NCBI GenBank assembly: GCA_016787785.1
Contig: JAEUTO010000014.1
Span: forward strand, 310,001-374,000
Source of the DNA: Bacteroidia bacterium
Lineage (GTDB): Bacteria > Bacteroidota > Bacteroidia > B-17B0 > Aurantibacillaceae
DNA length: 64,000 nucleotides
Reading direction: 5' to 3'
The translations under genes and the position numbers were made by a program. The notes under the pieces were generated by a model, which was not told the origin of the DNA, searched no databases, and was given only the letters and a program-made list of their open reading frames with translations. Shown in pieces: positions 27,001 to 34,828 of this stretch (its first letter is position 1; each line of letters opens with the position of its first letter).

Positions 27001-27296
27001 GCTCTTAAATTTCCTTCAGATAAAAGTCCCGATAAATTGGCGTATGCTTCTTTAGTAGTTGGATACGCTAATAAACTCGGGCCATCCAACAAATTCAACC
27101 TGGCTGCAGGAATAATTCTTATTGCTTTATTTCTTGCGGCTTTATACGCGCGAACAATTCCTGCTAATGTATTATGATCGGTGATGGCAATTTCTGTATA
27201 GCCTAAAGTAATTGCTTGCTCAATGAGTTCCTCTGGATGCGAACCTCCTCTAAGAAAACTAAAATTACTTGTTATTTGTAACTCTGTATACGCCAT
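24063..27296 (-). CDS. dnaE2: Error-prone DNA polymerase DnaE2 (ImuC)
   Basis: C-family DNA polymerase of 1,077 residues for damage-induced translesion synthesis. N-terminal PHP domain (FSFLRGGSHPEELIEQA, ITDHNTLAG), polymerase catalytic acids in PPDIDVDFEHERRE near residue 385 and MKVDVLALGM further on, then helix-hairpin-helix and OB domains. The length matches DnaE2 rather than replicative DnaE1. Last gene of imuA-imuB-dnaE2; 21 bases after imuB. Confidence 0.95.
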   Translation of the reverse strand: MAYTELQITSNFSFLRGGSHPEELIEQAITLGYTEIAITDHNTLAGIVRAYKAARNKAIRIIPAARLNLLDGPSLLAYPTTKEAYANLSGLLSEGNLRAEKGDCHLYKADVYRYAQGIKFIIVPPASLNENFEFEKEFEAAVKEYTLNLGTEVFLGVIRSYQANDSKKLYKLSELSKQYKIPLVAMNDVHYHVPERRELQDVITCVREKCTIYNAGFKLYQNAERYLKTADEMKRLFSQYPEAIENTQIIAKACTFCLSELKYVYPEEITSEGRTPQEELVYLTWKGANEKFDNNIPEKVKINIEYELGFIGRKDYAAYFLTVYDFVKFARDQNILCQGRGSAANSTVCYCLGVTSVDPSKFNLLFSRFMSDARDEPPDIDVDFEHERREEVIQYIYEKYGRGRAAIVATVTQLHYKGAVRDVAKAMGLSLDAVGSLSNSGWEFTEEWHKGKTVSSSGFDANDKHLLKVLDLTRQYIDFPRQLGQHTGGFVITRGKITDLCPILNARMENRINIEWNKDDIEVLGFMKVDVLALGMLTCIRKGFDMAKEHYDLDLTLANIPQDDDKVYEMVSHADTIGVFQIESRAQMSMLPRLRPKCFYDLVIEVAIVRPGPIQGDMVHPYLRRREGKEKVEFPSKELEAILGRTLGVPLFQEQAMEIAIVAAGFTPAEADELRRSMATFKAKGMVKNFEKKLVDGMTKKGYTEEFARRVFNQLKGFGSYGFPESHAVSFALLVYISSWMKCYYPDIFAAALLNSQPMGFYQPAQIISDARKHGVVVRPVDINYSNWDCTLEEKEGKYCALRLGLRQVKGLKEDDMQILIAARDSGFNRIAQLLDAGVPLSALEHLADADAFRSIGLDRRKALWEIASLSDHLTGLFAGLQADDTIERTIELPEMNLAEHVIEDYRTISLSLKAHPVSFARDKLALLKVITTAELANCDNGKFVRVAGLVLVRQRPGTASGICFITIEDETGTSNLVVFKNLFHQYRKEIVHCRLLMVDGKVQKEGEVIHIVVRKCYDLSGLLLPIANSQARASEDQSVDHTSSAPGMAKSEKELLKSNNGPSLQYDVFHGGRNFH

Positions 27297-27317
27297 GTAT
27301 TAAACTGATCAAAAGGG

Positions 27318-28808
27318 TTATGTGAAAAAACCATGTATGAACCATTTTGGATTACCACTGCTATAATCACCCAAACGAAACAACCAATAGCGTGCGCCAT
27401 TTTCATCTTCTACACAATAATAATCCCTGTATTGCCCCTCCTGCATCCACCACTCTTGCTCTATACGTTCAGGGCCATCTGCTTTTTTTACAGTATGCCG
27501 AATGCCTTTATAATGAAATAACAAGGGCGGATAATCAGGCATAGGAACACTTACTTCTATGTATTCGGGCTTTGGCAATAGGTGTAACGGCCTTGGCAGA
27601 TCGGTTCTCCATTCCGTATCCGGTTTTTCGGTAAGCGATGATGTTTCTATTATACTTCTTTCGGGCCAAAAATGTTGAGCGGGCAAATAACGGTGTATAG
27701 CATTACTTCCTATTTTGCCTGCAAGTTTATCTATTAATTCTGCAACAGCTGCTTCGCTGGCGCTGCTCATGGCCCACAGAGCGTCTTGCGAACTTAACAG
27801 CTCTTCTACCACAGGTGCTTCCAAAATAAATAATTCTATACCAAGATCGGGTTCTATGGTTTGTATCTTAAGTTCGAACAATTTAAATAAATGAATAACA
27901 TTTCGTGTTGGCCTGTTAGTGCCTATTTCAATTTTTTGAATATTACCGTCGATACGGTAACAACGCAATTCGCATTTACGCAAACCTTTATTTTCTTTTG
28001 TTAATCGTTCACACAAAATCGCCAATAAATTCTTTAACGCAATTTCAATACCCGGCGCAGTGCGAATTGGTTCAATACTTGGCAAACGTTCTTCGAAAGG
28101 GCAGATTGGTTTTATAGGTGTAAGCATTTCCATTTCTGCTCCTAAAGCCTGATCTAATCGTGTTAGCAGACCTTGTCCAAAACGGCGACGCAAAGCAGTT
28201 CTTGGCATGGTCATAAAACTACCTATTGTTTTTAATCCAAGTTTTTCTAATTTTTCCCATGCACTTTGTTCTAAGCGCAATGCCGCAGAAGGTAAACCAC
28301 TTATAGCCTCTGATTGCTTTCCTTCTTTAATGATAGAACCATTTTTTCCGAAGTGACACAAAGCCCAGGCGCAGCCAATTGTATCGGCCATACCCATTCG
28401 TATATGATATCCAAAATTTTTAAAGCGCGTGTGGATCTCGCGTAAATAACCTTGCTCTCCGCCCCATAAATGGGTGCAGCCACTTGCATCGAGTATTAAA
28501 CCATCTTCATCAATAGAAACAAATGGTGTGTAGCGTATGCACCATTCGGCTAAAGACATCAATAACTTTTTGGGTTGCACTTCATCATAATCGAATAATT
28601 GTAGCTCGGGCACCAATGCTCTACAATCGGCAACTACCATTCCGGTAAATACACCTTTGCCTTGTGCAATATTATTTACAGCTTTTACAACGCGCCTGCC
28701 TTTTTCGTTATTTGCAAGAACAAATGGCGAATCTTTTAATTCGGGTTGCCGGCGAAGCATCCTGTCTGTTATTAAATGCGGAAACCATATTACTACTATA
28801 CGTGCCAT
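27318..28808 (-). CDS. imuB: ImuB, catalytically inactive Y-family polymerase relative
   Basis: 496 residues. Starts with ARIVVIWFPHLITDRMLRRQ where active Y-family polymerases have an Asp-containing DMDAFFA-type motif, so the metal ligand is missing as expected for ImuB. The fingers/palm part (RRVVKAVNNIAQGKGVFTGM) and a long C-terminal tail follow. ImuB links DnaE2 and ImuA to the beta clamp. It starts 2 bases after imuA ends. Confidence 0.92.
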   Translation of the reverse strand: MARIVVIWFPHLITDRMLRRQPELKDSPFVLANNEKGRRVVKAVNNIAQGKGVFTGMVVADCRALVPELQLFDYDEVQPKKLLMSLAEWCIRYTPFVSIDEDGLILDASGCTHLWGGEQGYLREIHTRFKNFGYHIRMGMADTIGCAWALCHFGKNGSIIKEGKQSEAISGLPSAALRLEQSAWEKLEKLGLKTIGSFMTMPRTALRRRFGQGLLTRLDQALGAEMEMLTPIKPICPFEERLPSIEPIRTAPGIEIALKNLLAILCERLTKENKGLRKCELRCYRIDGNIQKIEIGTNRPTRNVIHLFKLFELKIQTIEPDLGIELFILEAPVVEELLSSQDALWAMSSASEAAVAELIDKLAGKIGSNAIHRYLPAQHFWPERSIIETSSLTEKPDTEWRTDLPRPLHLLPKPEYIEVSVPMPDYPPLLFHYKGIRHTVKKADGPERIEQEWWMQEGQYRDYYCVEDENGARYWLFRLGDYSSGNPKWFIHGFFT

Positions 28809-28810
28809 CC

Positions 28811-29539
28811 TTACGCGGTTTCTCGTTCATACATTTTTGTTGTAGAAATTTGTTCAGAGATATATTCTAATCCCTTTGGCGACCATTGCAATAACCATTT
28901 ACCTGTTTGGCCATTTCTTACTTTCAAAAGTTCAACATTCCATCTGGGAAATCCAACGCCCGGCATTTTACCAGGCAGAATACTTGCAACGGGACTGATC
29001 TTCCAGCGCGAAACACAGGCTACTGCATTAATTACTTTGGGTTGTTGGCGGTGAATAAATCCGGTTACTTTACTTTTTTCTACAGCAAGTTGTAAGCGAC
29101 GCGAATCATTAAAACTGATCTCACTTATTTCTCCAACAACGGCAGTTAATGCATCGCACTTCAACGCTTCTTCAATGGTCCATAAAGCATCTTTCACTTT
29201 CCAGGTATCAACAAATAAAATTCGTTCAGGATCAATACCAAAAGCTTTTAAAGCCGGTGGAAAGATCTTTCGTTTGTTGCTTATCCAGATACAACAGCCG
29301 TTCTTTTGCATAAGCTTACCAAGTATTACCGAAATAAATCCATTGGTACTTGACGCATCTTCTGCAGATGAACTAATAAGTTCATGAACTGCAGCGCGTG
29401 GAAAGACATTTCCCGGAAAAGCTGTTTCAATTTCACCAAGCCCTACACTTAATTGTTCGCTACCCGGCTTATGATTTCCTTGTAAAACAAGTATTTGTTT
29501 TTGTAGTTGTTCTATTATATCCTTATCCGCCAAACGCAT
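28811..29539 (-). CDS. imuA: ImuA, RecA/SulA-like accessory protein
   Basis: 242 residues with the shape of ImuA: ETAFPGNVFPRAAVHELISS, a RecA-like core (GCCIWISNKRKIFPPALKAF, ILFVDTWKVKDALW) and RRLQLAVEKSKVTGFIHRQ. It is a RecA relative needed for ImuB-DnaE2 mutagenesis. The start is taken as ATG at 29,539; a GTG one codon upstream is also in frame. First gene of the cassette. Confidence 0.88.
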   Translation of the reverse strand: MRLADKDIIEQLQKQILVLQGNHKPGSEQLSVGLGEIETAFPGNVFPRAAVHELISSSAEDASSTNGFISVILGKLMQKNGCCIWISNKRKIFPPALKAFGIDPERILFVDTWKVKDALWTIEEALKCDALTAVVGEISEISFNDSRRLQLAVEKSKVTGFIHRQQPKVINAVACVSRWKISPVASILPGKMPGVGFPRWNVELLKVRNGQTGKWLLQWSPKGLEYISEQISTTKMYERETA

Positions 29540-29565
29540 CACCTTTTCTCCGAATATAAATATAG

Positions 29566-29608
29566 CTACAAATTGTAGTATAATATTGCTTTAAAATGTA
29601 GTATTACA
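29566..29608 (-). promoter_or_regulatory. Likely operator of the imu cassette
   Basis: Palindrome CTACA-AAT-TGTAG (29,566-29,578) and a second CTACA-like site TGTAGTATTACA (29,597-29,608). TGTAGTAT occurs as a direct repeat at 29,575-29,582 and 29,597-29,604, starts 22 bases apart, about two helical turns. It lies 27-69 bases upstream of imuA. A LexA-type or other damage regulator is the natural candidate; none is encoded nearby. Confidence 0.5.
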
Positions 29609-29733
29609 ACAAAATAGTGGAATTCAACAAAATAGAAATAGATTTTATTTTTGAAAGATACCAGATCCGGCTACATTCGTTTTATTTGAAAGAAAATGAA
29701 CAAATCTTAAAAAATCTAATAATTGAAAATATT

Positions 29734-29764
29734 TTTGATTGTTTTAAATAAATTACTAATTTTG
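29734..29764 (+). promoter_or_regulatory. Promoter of tRNA-Glu
   Basis: TTTG (29,734-29,737), exactly 19 bases, TAATTTTG (29,757-29,764). This matches the Bacteroidota housekeeping sigma consensus TTTG-N19-TAnnTTTG without mismatch and lies 16 bases before the tRNA. Confidence 0.8.
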
Positions 29765-29780
29765 CACTCCAATTAATTTT

Positions 29781-29855
29781 GGCCCGTTCGTCTAGGGGTT
29801 AGGACACGTCCCTTTCACGGATGAAACACGGGTTCGATTCCCGTACGGGCTACCA
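29781..29855 (+). tRNA. tRNA-Glu (UUC)
   Basis: Cloverleaf folds well: acceptor GGCCCGT with ACGGGCT (first pair G-U, as in other tRNA-Glu), anticodon stem CGTCC/GGATG with loop CTTTCAC (anticodon TTC), T arm CGGGTTCGATTCCCG. The CCA end is encoded (29,853-29,855). A matching promoter and a terminator flank it, so it is a single-gene unit. Confidence 0.95.
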
Positions 29856-29867
29856 AATAAGAAGCAG

Positions 29868-29898
29868 ATCCCTGACCAATGGTCGGGGATTTTGTTTT
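29868..29898 (+). terminator. Terminator of tRNA-Glu
   Basis: ATCCCTGACC (29,868-29,877) pairs with GGTCGGGGAT (29,881-29,890) with one G-T pair and a three-base loop, followed by TTTTGTTTTT. Confidence 0.85.
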
Positions 29899-29922
29899 TA
29901 CAGAAAATAAGGGTTTTTAGGG

Positions 29923-31275
29923 TTAAAAAGAGGTATAAAGCAACCTTCCCATTAAAAAATAAATGGTTATTCCAATAATATCGTTTAAGGTGGTAACAAA
30001 AGGTCCGGTGGCAAGCGCGGGATTTATTTTAAAGCGATTCATGGTCAAAGGCACAAAAGTTCCTAAAAAAGAGGCGCATAATATAACGGTAAAAAGCGCT
30101 ACACTTACGGTAGCAGCCAATTGCCAGTCTTCAATTAAAAAAGAATAACCACAAATTAAAATAGAACAAATTAAGCCGTTAATAACCCCTACTCCCAGCT
30201 CTTTGGCCAGTTTTGGCATTATTTTGTCGCCCAAAAGCGTATTATTTGCAAGACCTTGTACGATAATAGCGCTGCTTTGCACCCCCACATTGCCACCCAT
30301 GGCACCAATTAAAGGAATAAAATAAGCCATTTCGGGGTGGATCTTGATCTGCTCTTCGTAGCTACCAATAATGCGAGAACCTACAATACCGCCACACATA
30401 CCCACCAATAACCATGGAATACGCGCACGCGATAAACGCCACAAACGGTCGTTCGAATCCACATCATCAGAGATACCACTCATACGCTGGATATTCTCAT
30501 CGGCATTATCCCTTATCACATCAAACACGTCGTCAATGGTAATTCTACCCACTAGTCTGCCTAATTGGTCAATTACCGGCAAAACAACCAGATCGTATTT
30601 TTGCATGATCTCGGCAACCTCTTCACTGGTGGTGCTTGTTTTTACAAATTGAATGTCGGGTTCGTATATCTCTTCTACCCTTGCCAACGGATGCGAAATG
30701 ATCAATTTTTTTAAAGAAAGCATTCCAATTAAACGCTCGTTGTTATCAACCACATACACAGCGTACATAACATCTACGTTATCTGTTTGCTTCCGTATTT
30801 CTTCTATACAGGCATTAACGGTCTCAAAAGCATAAATACTCACCAACTCCTTTGCCATTAAAGACCCTGCAGTACCCTCTTCGTAATTGATCAATTCGGC
30901 AATATCACTTGCCTGTTCAATATCCTCAATATGCGAAAGTACCTCTTCCTGCCTGTTCTCGGGGAGTTCGGCAATAACATCGGCAGCGTCATCACTCTGC
31001 ATGTTATCTAACTGCTCGGCAATTTGCTTGCTACTAAAGGTTGTTAAGAGATCTTCACGCTTATCATCATCTAATTCTAAGAGAACATTCGGGGCAATTT
31101 CATCATCCAGTAACTCGTAAATGTAGGCGGCCTGGTTAAGGTTAAGCTGGTTAATGATAATAGCAATATCCTGAGCATAAAATTCATTTAATTGCTCCTT
31201 TAAAAAAACAACGTTCTTTTCTTCTACAGCAGTTTTAATGCTGTCTATAAATTCAGATGTGATCTCGAATTGCAT
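29923..31275 (-). CDS. mgtE: Magnesium transporter MgtE
   Basis: 450-residue MgtE channel/transporter. An N-terminal superhelical domain (DDAADVIAELPENRQEEVLS), two CBS domains (TVNACIEEIRKQTDNVDVMY, YDLVVLPVIDQLGRLVGRIT) and five C-terminal membrane segments with VGTFVP-like LGTFVPLTMNRFKINPALAT are visible. Imports Mg2+ and is gated by cytosolic Mg2+ bound to the regulatory domains in studied members. Single gene; TATTTTTG at 31,290-31,297 upstream fits a -7 element. Confidence 0.94.
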   Translation of the reverse strand: MQFEITSEFIDSIKTAVEEKNVVFLKEQLNEFYAQDIAIIINQLNLNQAAYIYELLDDEIAPNVLLELDDDKREDLLTTFSSKQIAEQLDNMQSDDAADVIAELPENRQEEVLSHIEDIEQASDIAELINYEEGTAGSLMAKELVSIYAFETVNACIEEIRKQTDNVDVMYAVYVVDNNERLIGMLSLKKLIISHPLARVEEIYEPDIQFVKTSTTSEEVAEIMQKYDLVVLPVIDQLGRLVGRITIDDVFDVIRDNADENIQRMSGISDDVDSNDRLWRLSRARIPWLLVGMCGGIVGSRIIGSYEEQIKIHPEMAYFIPLIGAMGGNVGVQSSAIIVQGLANNTLLGDKIMPKLAKELGVGVINGLICSILICGYSFLIEDWQLAATVSVALFTVILCASFLGTFVPLTMNRFKINPALATGPFVTTLNDIIGITIYFLMGRLLYTSF

Positions 31276-31332
31276 GTTTTAAAGTCAGGCAAAAATAAAG
31301 AATTAAACTTTAGGATTTACCACTATAACAAA

Positions 31333-31354
31333 TTTAAACCACATAGACACATGG
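31333..31354. repeat. Dispersed repeat copy (AACCACATAGACACATGG)
   Basis: TTTAAACCACATAGACACAT matches closely the two inverted copies near 44,385 and 44,509. Intergenic, between mgtE and the HEAT-like gene. Such AACCAC-ATAG-type short repeats are common between Bacteroidota genes. Confidence 0.5.
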
Positions 31355-31388
31355 ATAAAAAAAGCGCTGCACTTAACATAGAAATAAC

Positions 31389-31907
31389 CTATGTATTTAA
31401 TTCTTTAAATGCATTTCTAATCCTCACTTTAATAGCCGGCGGCATGGGATAATTTTGCATGTGCTCTAAATGCAAACGCAATTCATTTTTTAACTCGGGG
31501 TATTTTTTGCAGATACGCAAAGCAACGGTAATAGCAAAGGCTTTAATAGCTATAGGGCTTTCGGCAGAGACCAAAAATCTGAAACAACTTTCTACCAAAG
31601 CGCCTTCGTATTTTTCTGGTATCTCTATCTCCTCAAAGATACGCAAGATGTTTCTGGCAATGGCAGGATGATTATCCGGTTCATCCAATTTTTTTATGAG
31701 TTTAGCCAAATAAGGCGCAACTAATTTTGGATGTTCAATAACCGCATAACTTAGCGGCCAGGCGGCCCTTTGCGTAATACGATAGTCGCCTTTTAAAAAA
31801 AGATCTATTAAAATTTTAAATCTTTTTTTATCATCGCCAATGTATTTTACTATGGCCAGCGTTAATGTTTTACTATGCTCTGCTGCTAATCGTTTTTCTA
31901 TATCCAT
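31389..31907 (-). CDS. HEAT-like conserved protein
   Basis: 172-residue all-helical protein with two or three HEAT-like units (FKILIDLFLKGDYRITQRAA, PYLAKLIKKLDEPDNHPAIA, PIAIKAFAITVALRICKKYP). It would be a cytosolic binding protein; no enzyme motif. The start at 31,907 (MDIEKRLAAEHSK) overlaps the transporter gene by 10 bases; the longer frame to 31,964 lies within that gene. Confidence 0.65.
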   Translation of the reverse strand: MDIEKRLAAEHSKTLTLAIVKYIGDDKKRFKILIDLFLKGDYRITQRAAWPLSYAVIEHPKLVAPYLAKLIKKLDEPDNHPAIARNILRIFEEIEIPEKYEGALVESCFRFLVSAESPIAIKAFAITVALRICKKYPELKNELRLHLEHMQNYPMPPAIKVRIRNAFKELNT

Positions 31908-32839
31908 TGATAAAGAGAATCTCTCCAAATTAAAACAAAAACTCCTAAAACAGCAATAGCACAAGCAAAAATTGCCTGAATGGTTATTTTTTCTTTATAA
32001 TAAAAATAATTTATTGGCAGTACAACAATTGGCAGTAAGGCAAAAATTGTTTGAGCTGTAGCCACCGGTAAGTGTTGAATGGCGATGAGAGAAAAAGAAA
32101 CGCCCAACACAGGGCCAAACAAAGTGCCAACAAACATATAAGGCAAACCATTGTTTTGATTTTTAAATATTGGTAAAGAGTTGGCTTTCATACGACCCGT
32201 AATAATTGAGATTAAAAAAGCAGCGCCAAAAGCAAATAATAAACGGATCCACACTGCATGTAGGGTTGGAAGTTTTTCGGAATAATAATCCATTCCTAAT
32301 TTTGATAATACCAGGCCCGTACCCTGACAAAGTGCGCCAAGCACACCAAACAGGATACCTTTTTTGTTTCGGTGAAAACCTGCGTTCTCAGATGCAACTT
32401 TATCTTTTTTAGAGAGCGTTAGCCAAATTACACCGGCAATGGTAATTAAAATTCCGAGGATGCCAATGAAATTCATTTTTTGCCCCAACACCAAAAAACC
32501 AAGTAACAAAGCAGAACCCGGAGCAATAGTTGTATAAAGGCTTCCTAACTTTGGGCCAAGAATTCTGAAAGAAGTAAAACTAAAATAATCGCCAATACTA
32601 AACCCAATAATGCCGGAAAGACCAAGAAATAAATAATGATAAGGCTGTGGCTGAGAAAATAATCCAGAAATATTTAAAGGATAAAATATTAATAAAAGAA
32701 AGGAGATAACGATCCAGGCCAAAAATAAACGGTATTGGTTAAGAGCAGCGGTGCCAAAGCGGTTGGCGGCTTCGGTAAATGGAAAAATGCCAATACTCCA
32801 GCAAACGGTGGTTAAAAGAGCTATGAGTTCGCCGTACAT
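31898..32839 (-). CDS. EamA/DMT family transporter
   Basis: 313 residues with ten hydrophobic segments in two EamA halves (ELIALLTTVCWSIGIFPFTE; GILFGVLGALCQGTGLVLSK). Drug/metabolite superfamily exporter, substrate unknown. The ATG at 32,839 starts right at the first membrane helix, 16 bases after the yggS stop; a longer frame to 32,899 would overlap yggS. Confidence 0.88.
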   Translation of the reverse strand: MYGELIALLTTVCWSIGIFPFTEAANRFGTAALNQYRLFLAWIVISFLLLIFYPLNISGLFSQPQPYHYLFLGLSGIIGFSIGDYFSFTSFRILGPKLGSLYTTIAPGSALLLGFLVLGQKMNFIGILGILITIAGVIWLTLSKKDKVASENAGFHRNKKGILFGVLGALCQGTGLVLSKLGMDYYSEKLPTLHAVWIRLLFAFGAAFLISIITGRMKANSLPIFKNQNNGLPYMFVGTLFGPVLGVSFSLIAIQHLPVATAQTIFALLPIVVLPINYFYYKEKITIQAIFACAIAVLGVFVLIWRDSLYQWI

Positions 32840-32855
32840 ATTTTGTAATGAGGGA

Positions 32856-33518
32856 TTAGAAGAGCTTATAATTTCTTTCGCCAAAAATACTGCTGCCAAT
32901 ACGGATCATGGTGCTACCCTCTTCTATAGCAATTTTGTAATCGCTGCTCATGCCATAACTGAGTATCTGGGTATCAAGACCTAAGAATTTTGAGCTAATA
33001 GCAAATTCTTTTAATGAAAGAAACTCTTTTCTTATTTGGCTCTCGTCATACGTATTGCTGGCCATTGCCATAAAGCCAAGGATCTTTATATTTTTTAGTT
33101 GAGAAAACAATTCTGACTTTAAAAATGCTTCACACTCTTCAAAAGAAAAGCCGAATTTGGTTTCCTCCTGCGCAATGTACATTTGCAACAAACAATTAAC
33201 TGTTTTGCCATTCTTTAAAGCTTGCTTATTTATTTCCTGCAATAATTTCACACTATCTACTCCATGAATTAAATACACAAACGGAACAATGTGTTTTACC
33301 TTATTGCTTTGCAAGTGACCAATAAAGTGCCAGCGAATATCCTGGGGTAATTGCTCGTGTTTATCAACTAACTCCTGCACATAATTCTCGCCAAAATCTT
33401 TTTGCCCTGCTTCATAAGCCTCCATTATCATTTCTATTGGTTTTGTTTTAGAAACGGCAACCAAAGTAACGTTAGGTGGTAATGAATTTTTTATTTTATT
33501 TAAATTCTCTGCTATCAT
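32856..33518 (-). CDS. YggS family PLP homeostasis protein
   Basis: 220 residues; binds pyridoxal 5'-phosphate through Lys24 in VAVSKTKP, with GENYVQE, WHFIGHLQSNK and the phosphate-binding MGMSSD-like YGMSSDYKIAIEEGSTMIRI near the end. Family members balance vitamin B6 and amino acid pools and have no known catalytic activity. ATGA overlap with the DUF418 gene. Confidence 0.93.
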   Translation of the reverse strand: MIAENLNKIKNSLPPNVTLVAVSKTKPIEMIMEAYEAGQKDFGENYVQELVDKHEQLPQDIRWHFIGHLQSNKVKHIVPFVYLIHGVDSVKLLQEINKQALKNGKTVNCLLQMYIAQEETKFGFSFEECEAFLKSELFSQLKNIKILGFMAMASNTYDESQIRKEFLSLKEFAISSKFLGLDTQILSYGMSSDYKIAIEEGSTMIRIGSSIFGERNYKLF

Positions 33519-34828
33519 GAGTATACAACCCTTTTAAGGGGCATTTTTCGCCAATAAATAAGTGAGCGCCAAAGCCATTCCACCGGACCAACCTGGTAGT
33601 ACTTTAGCCAGTTAATTGTAAAAATAATTTGTATGGTCCAAATTATTGATGCGATTAAAAACAATTGATAACGCTCAACACTCTGATAAAGATCTAAACC
33701 ATATCCAAAAAAGATAAGCGTAAACATAAAATTTTGAAAAATATAATTAGAAATGGCCATTTGACCTACGCACTGCAAAGGCTTTGTTAGAAATGTAAAC
33801 GCAGCTTTTTTTGTAAAAAATATAAATAGCGAAATGTAACCAAAAACGAAAAGCAACCTGTGAATTTGCTCGATGTAATCAATATTAATGTTTACATGAT
33901 CGTAAGCCGCACCCGACAGACCACTGATTAGTGCATTTTGAGTTGTAAAACGAATATAACCAATAAAAGTTCCGGCTATTAATAATATAAAAGCAGATAT
34001 AAGATAAAAACTGTTTTTTAATTCGCCTCTTAGGTATCTTATTTTAAAAAGTCCCATGCCAATTAAAATAGTGCCTAACGATTCTAAAATCCCAAAAGGT
34101 AAAGAAGAAATAATTTCGTCTGTAGTAAGTAAAGCAACAACTGGAAACATGGTTAAATAACCTGCGTGCACGGTTTGCATTTGAGTAGTTGAGTAATCAA
34201 CTGCCTCGGCTAATGCTTCTATAATTTGTTTTTGCCTTAATTTCCACTTCGTTAAGGCTTTTATATCTGCGCTATCTATCTTTCCTTCCTGTTTATGCAG
34301 TAATGCAAGTTTATAATTCTCCCGCATTTCTTTCTTTTTTTCAAAACCTTCACCGCTCATCCATGATATAGTTAATAAACAAATAACACCAAACCCAATT
34401 AACCACTTATAATTTAAATTTCGTACAAAATAAAGCAGGGCGCCACAAAGGGCATATTCGTACAAAATAGTAGTAAAACAAAAAAACAGGTAACAGGCAA
34501 ACAAGCATATCATCAACAACCAGAACATGCGGCGGTAATAAGCCTTAGCAGTAGATAGACCAAATTGTGTTTCTTTTTTTGCAGTAAATAATAAAATTGA
34601 GGCGCCGAACAAAATAGAAAGTATGCCGCGCATTTTACCATCCAAAAAAATGTAAGAAAATTCCCAACTCAAAAAATTGAGATTATTACGTCCTTCAAAT
34701 ATAGGGGGAATTGAGTTTTGCCATTCTATAATTGCAAAATCAGGAATATTCATGATAAGTATGCCAAGTATAGCAAATCCACGAAGCACGTCTAAATGAT
34801 ATATTCTTGAGCTTACAGGATTATTCAT
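33515..34828 (-). CDS. DUF418 (YeiB-like) membrane protein
   Basis: 437 residues, about ten hydrophobic segments. HLDVLRGFAILGILIMNIPD at the start and the C-terminal QMAISNYIFQNFMFTLIFFG and VGPVEWLWRSLIYW are hallmarks of the DUF418/YeiB family, which is related to acyltransferase 3 proteins. Exact reaction unknown. The ATG at 34,828 is used; a TTG two codons earlier is also possible. Overlaps the DUF1015 gene by 8 bases. Confidence 0.85.
   Translation of the reverse strand: MNNPVSSRIYHLDVLRGFAILGILIMNIPDFAIIEWQNSIPPIFEGRNNLNFLSWEFSYIFLDGKMRGILSILFGASILLFTAKKETQFGLSTAKAYYRRMFWLLMICLFACYLFFCFTTILYEYALCGALLYFVRNLNYKWLIGFGVICLLTISWMSGEGFEKKKEMRENYKLALLHKQEGKIDSADIKALTKWKLRQKQIIEALAEAVDYSTTQMQTVHAGYLTMFPVVALLTTDEIISSLPFGILESLGTILIGMGLFKIRYLRGELKNSFYLISAFILLIAGTFIGYIRFTTQNALISGLSGAAYDHVNINIDYIEQIHRLLFVFGYISLFIFFTKKAAFTFLTKPLQCVGQMAISNYIFQNFMFTLIFFGYGLDLYQSVERYQLFLIASIIWTIQIIFTINWLKYYQVGPVEWLWRSLIYWRKMPLKRVVYS

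Noticed and set aside
29617-29751. 44-residue ORF with GTG start between imuA and tRNA-Glu
   Set aside because: Its end overlaps the near-perfect tRNA promoter, and start codon and length are weak; more likely non-coding.
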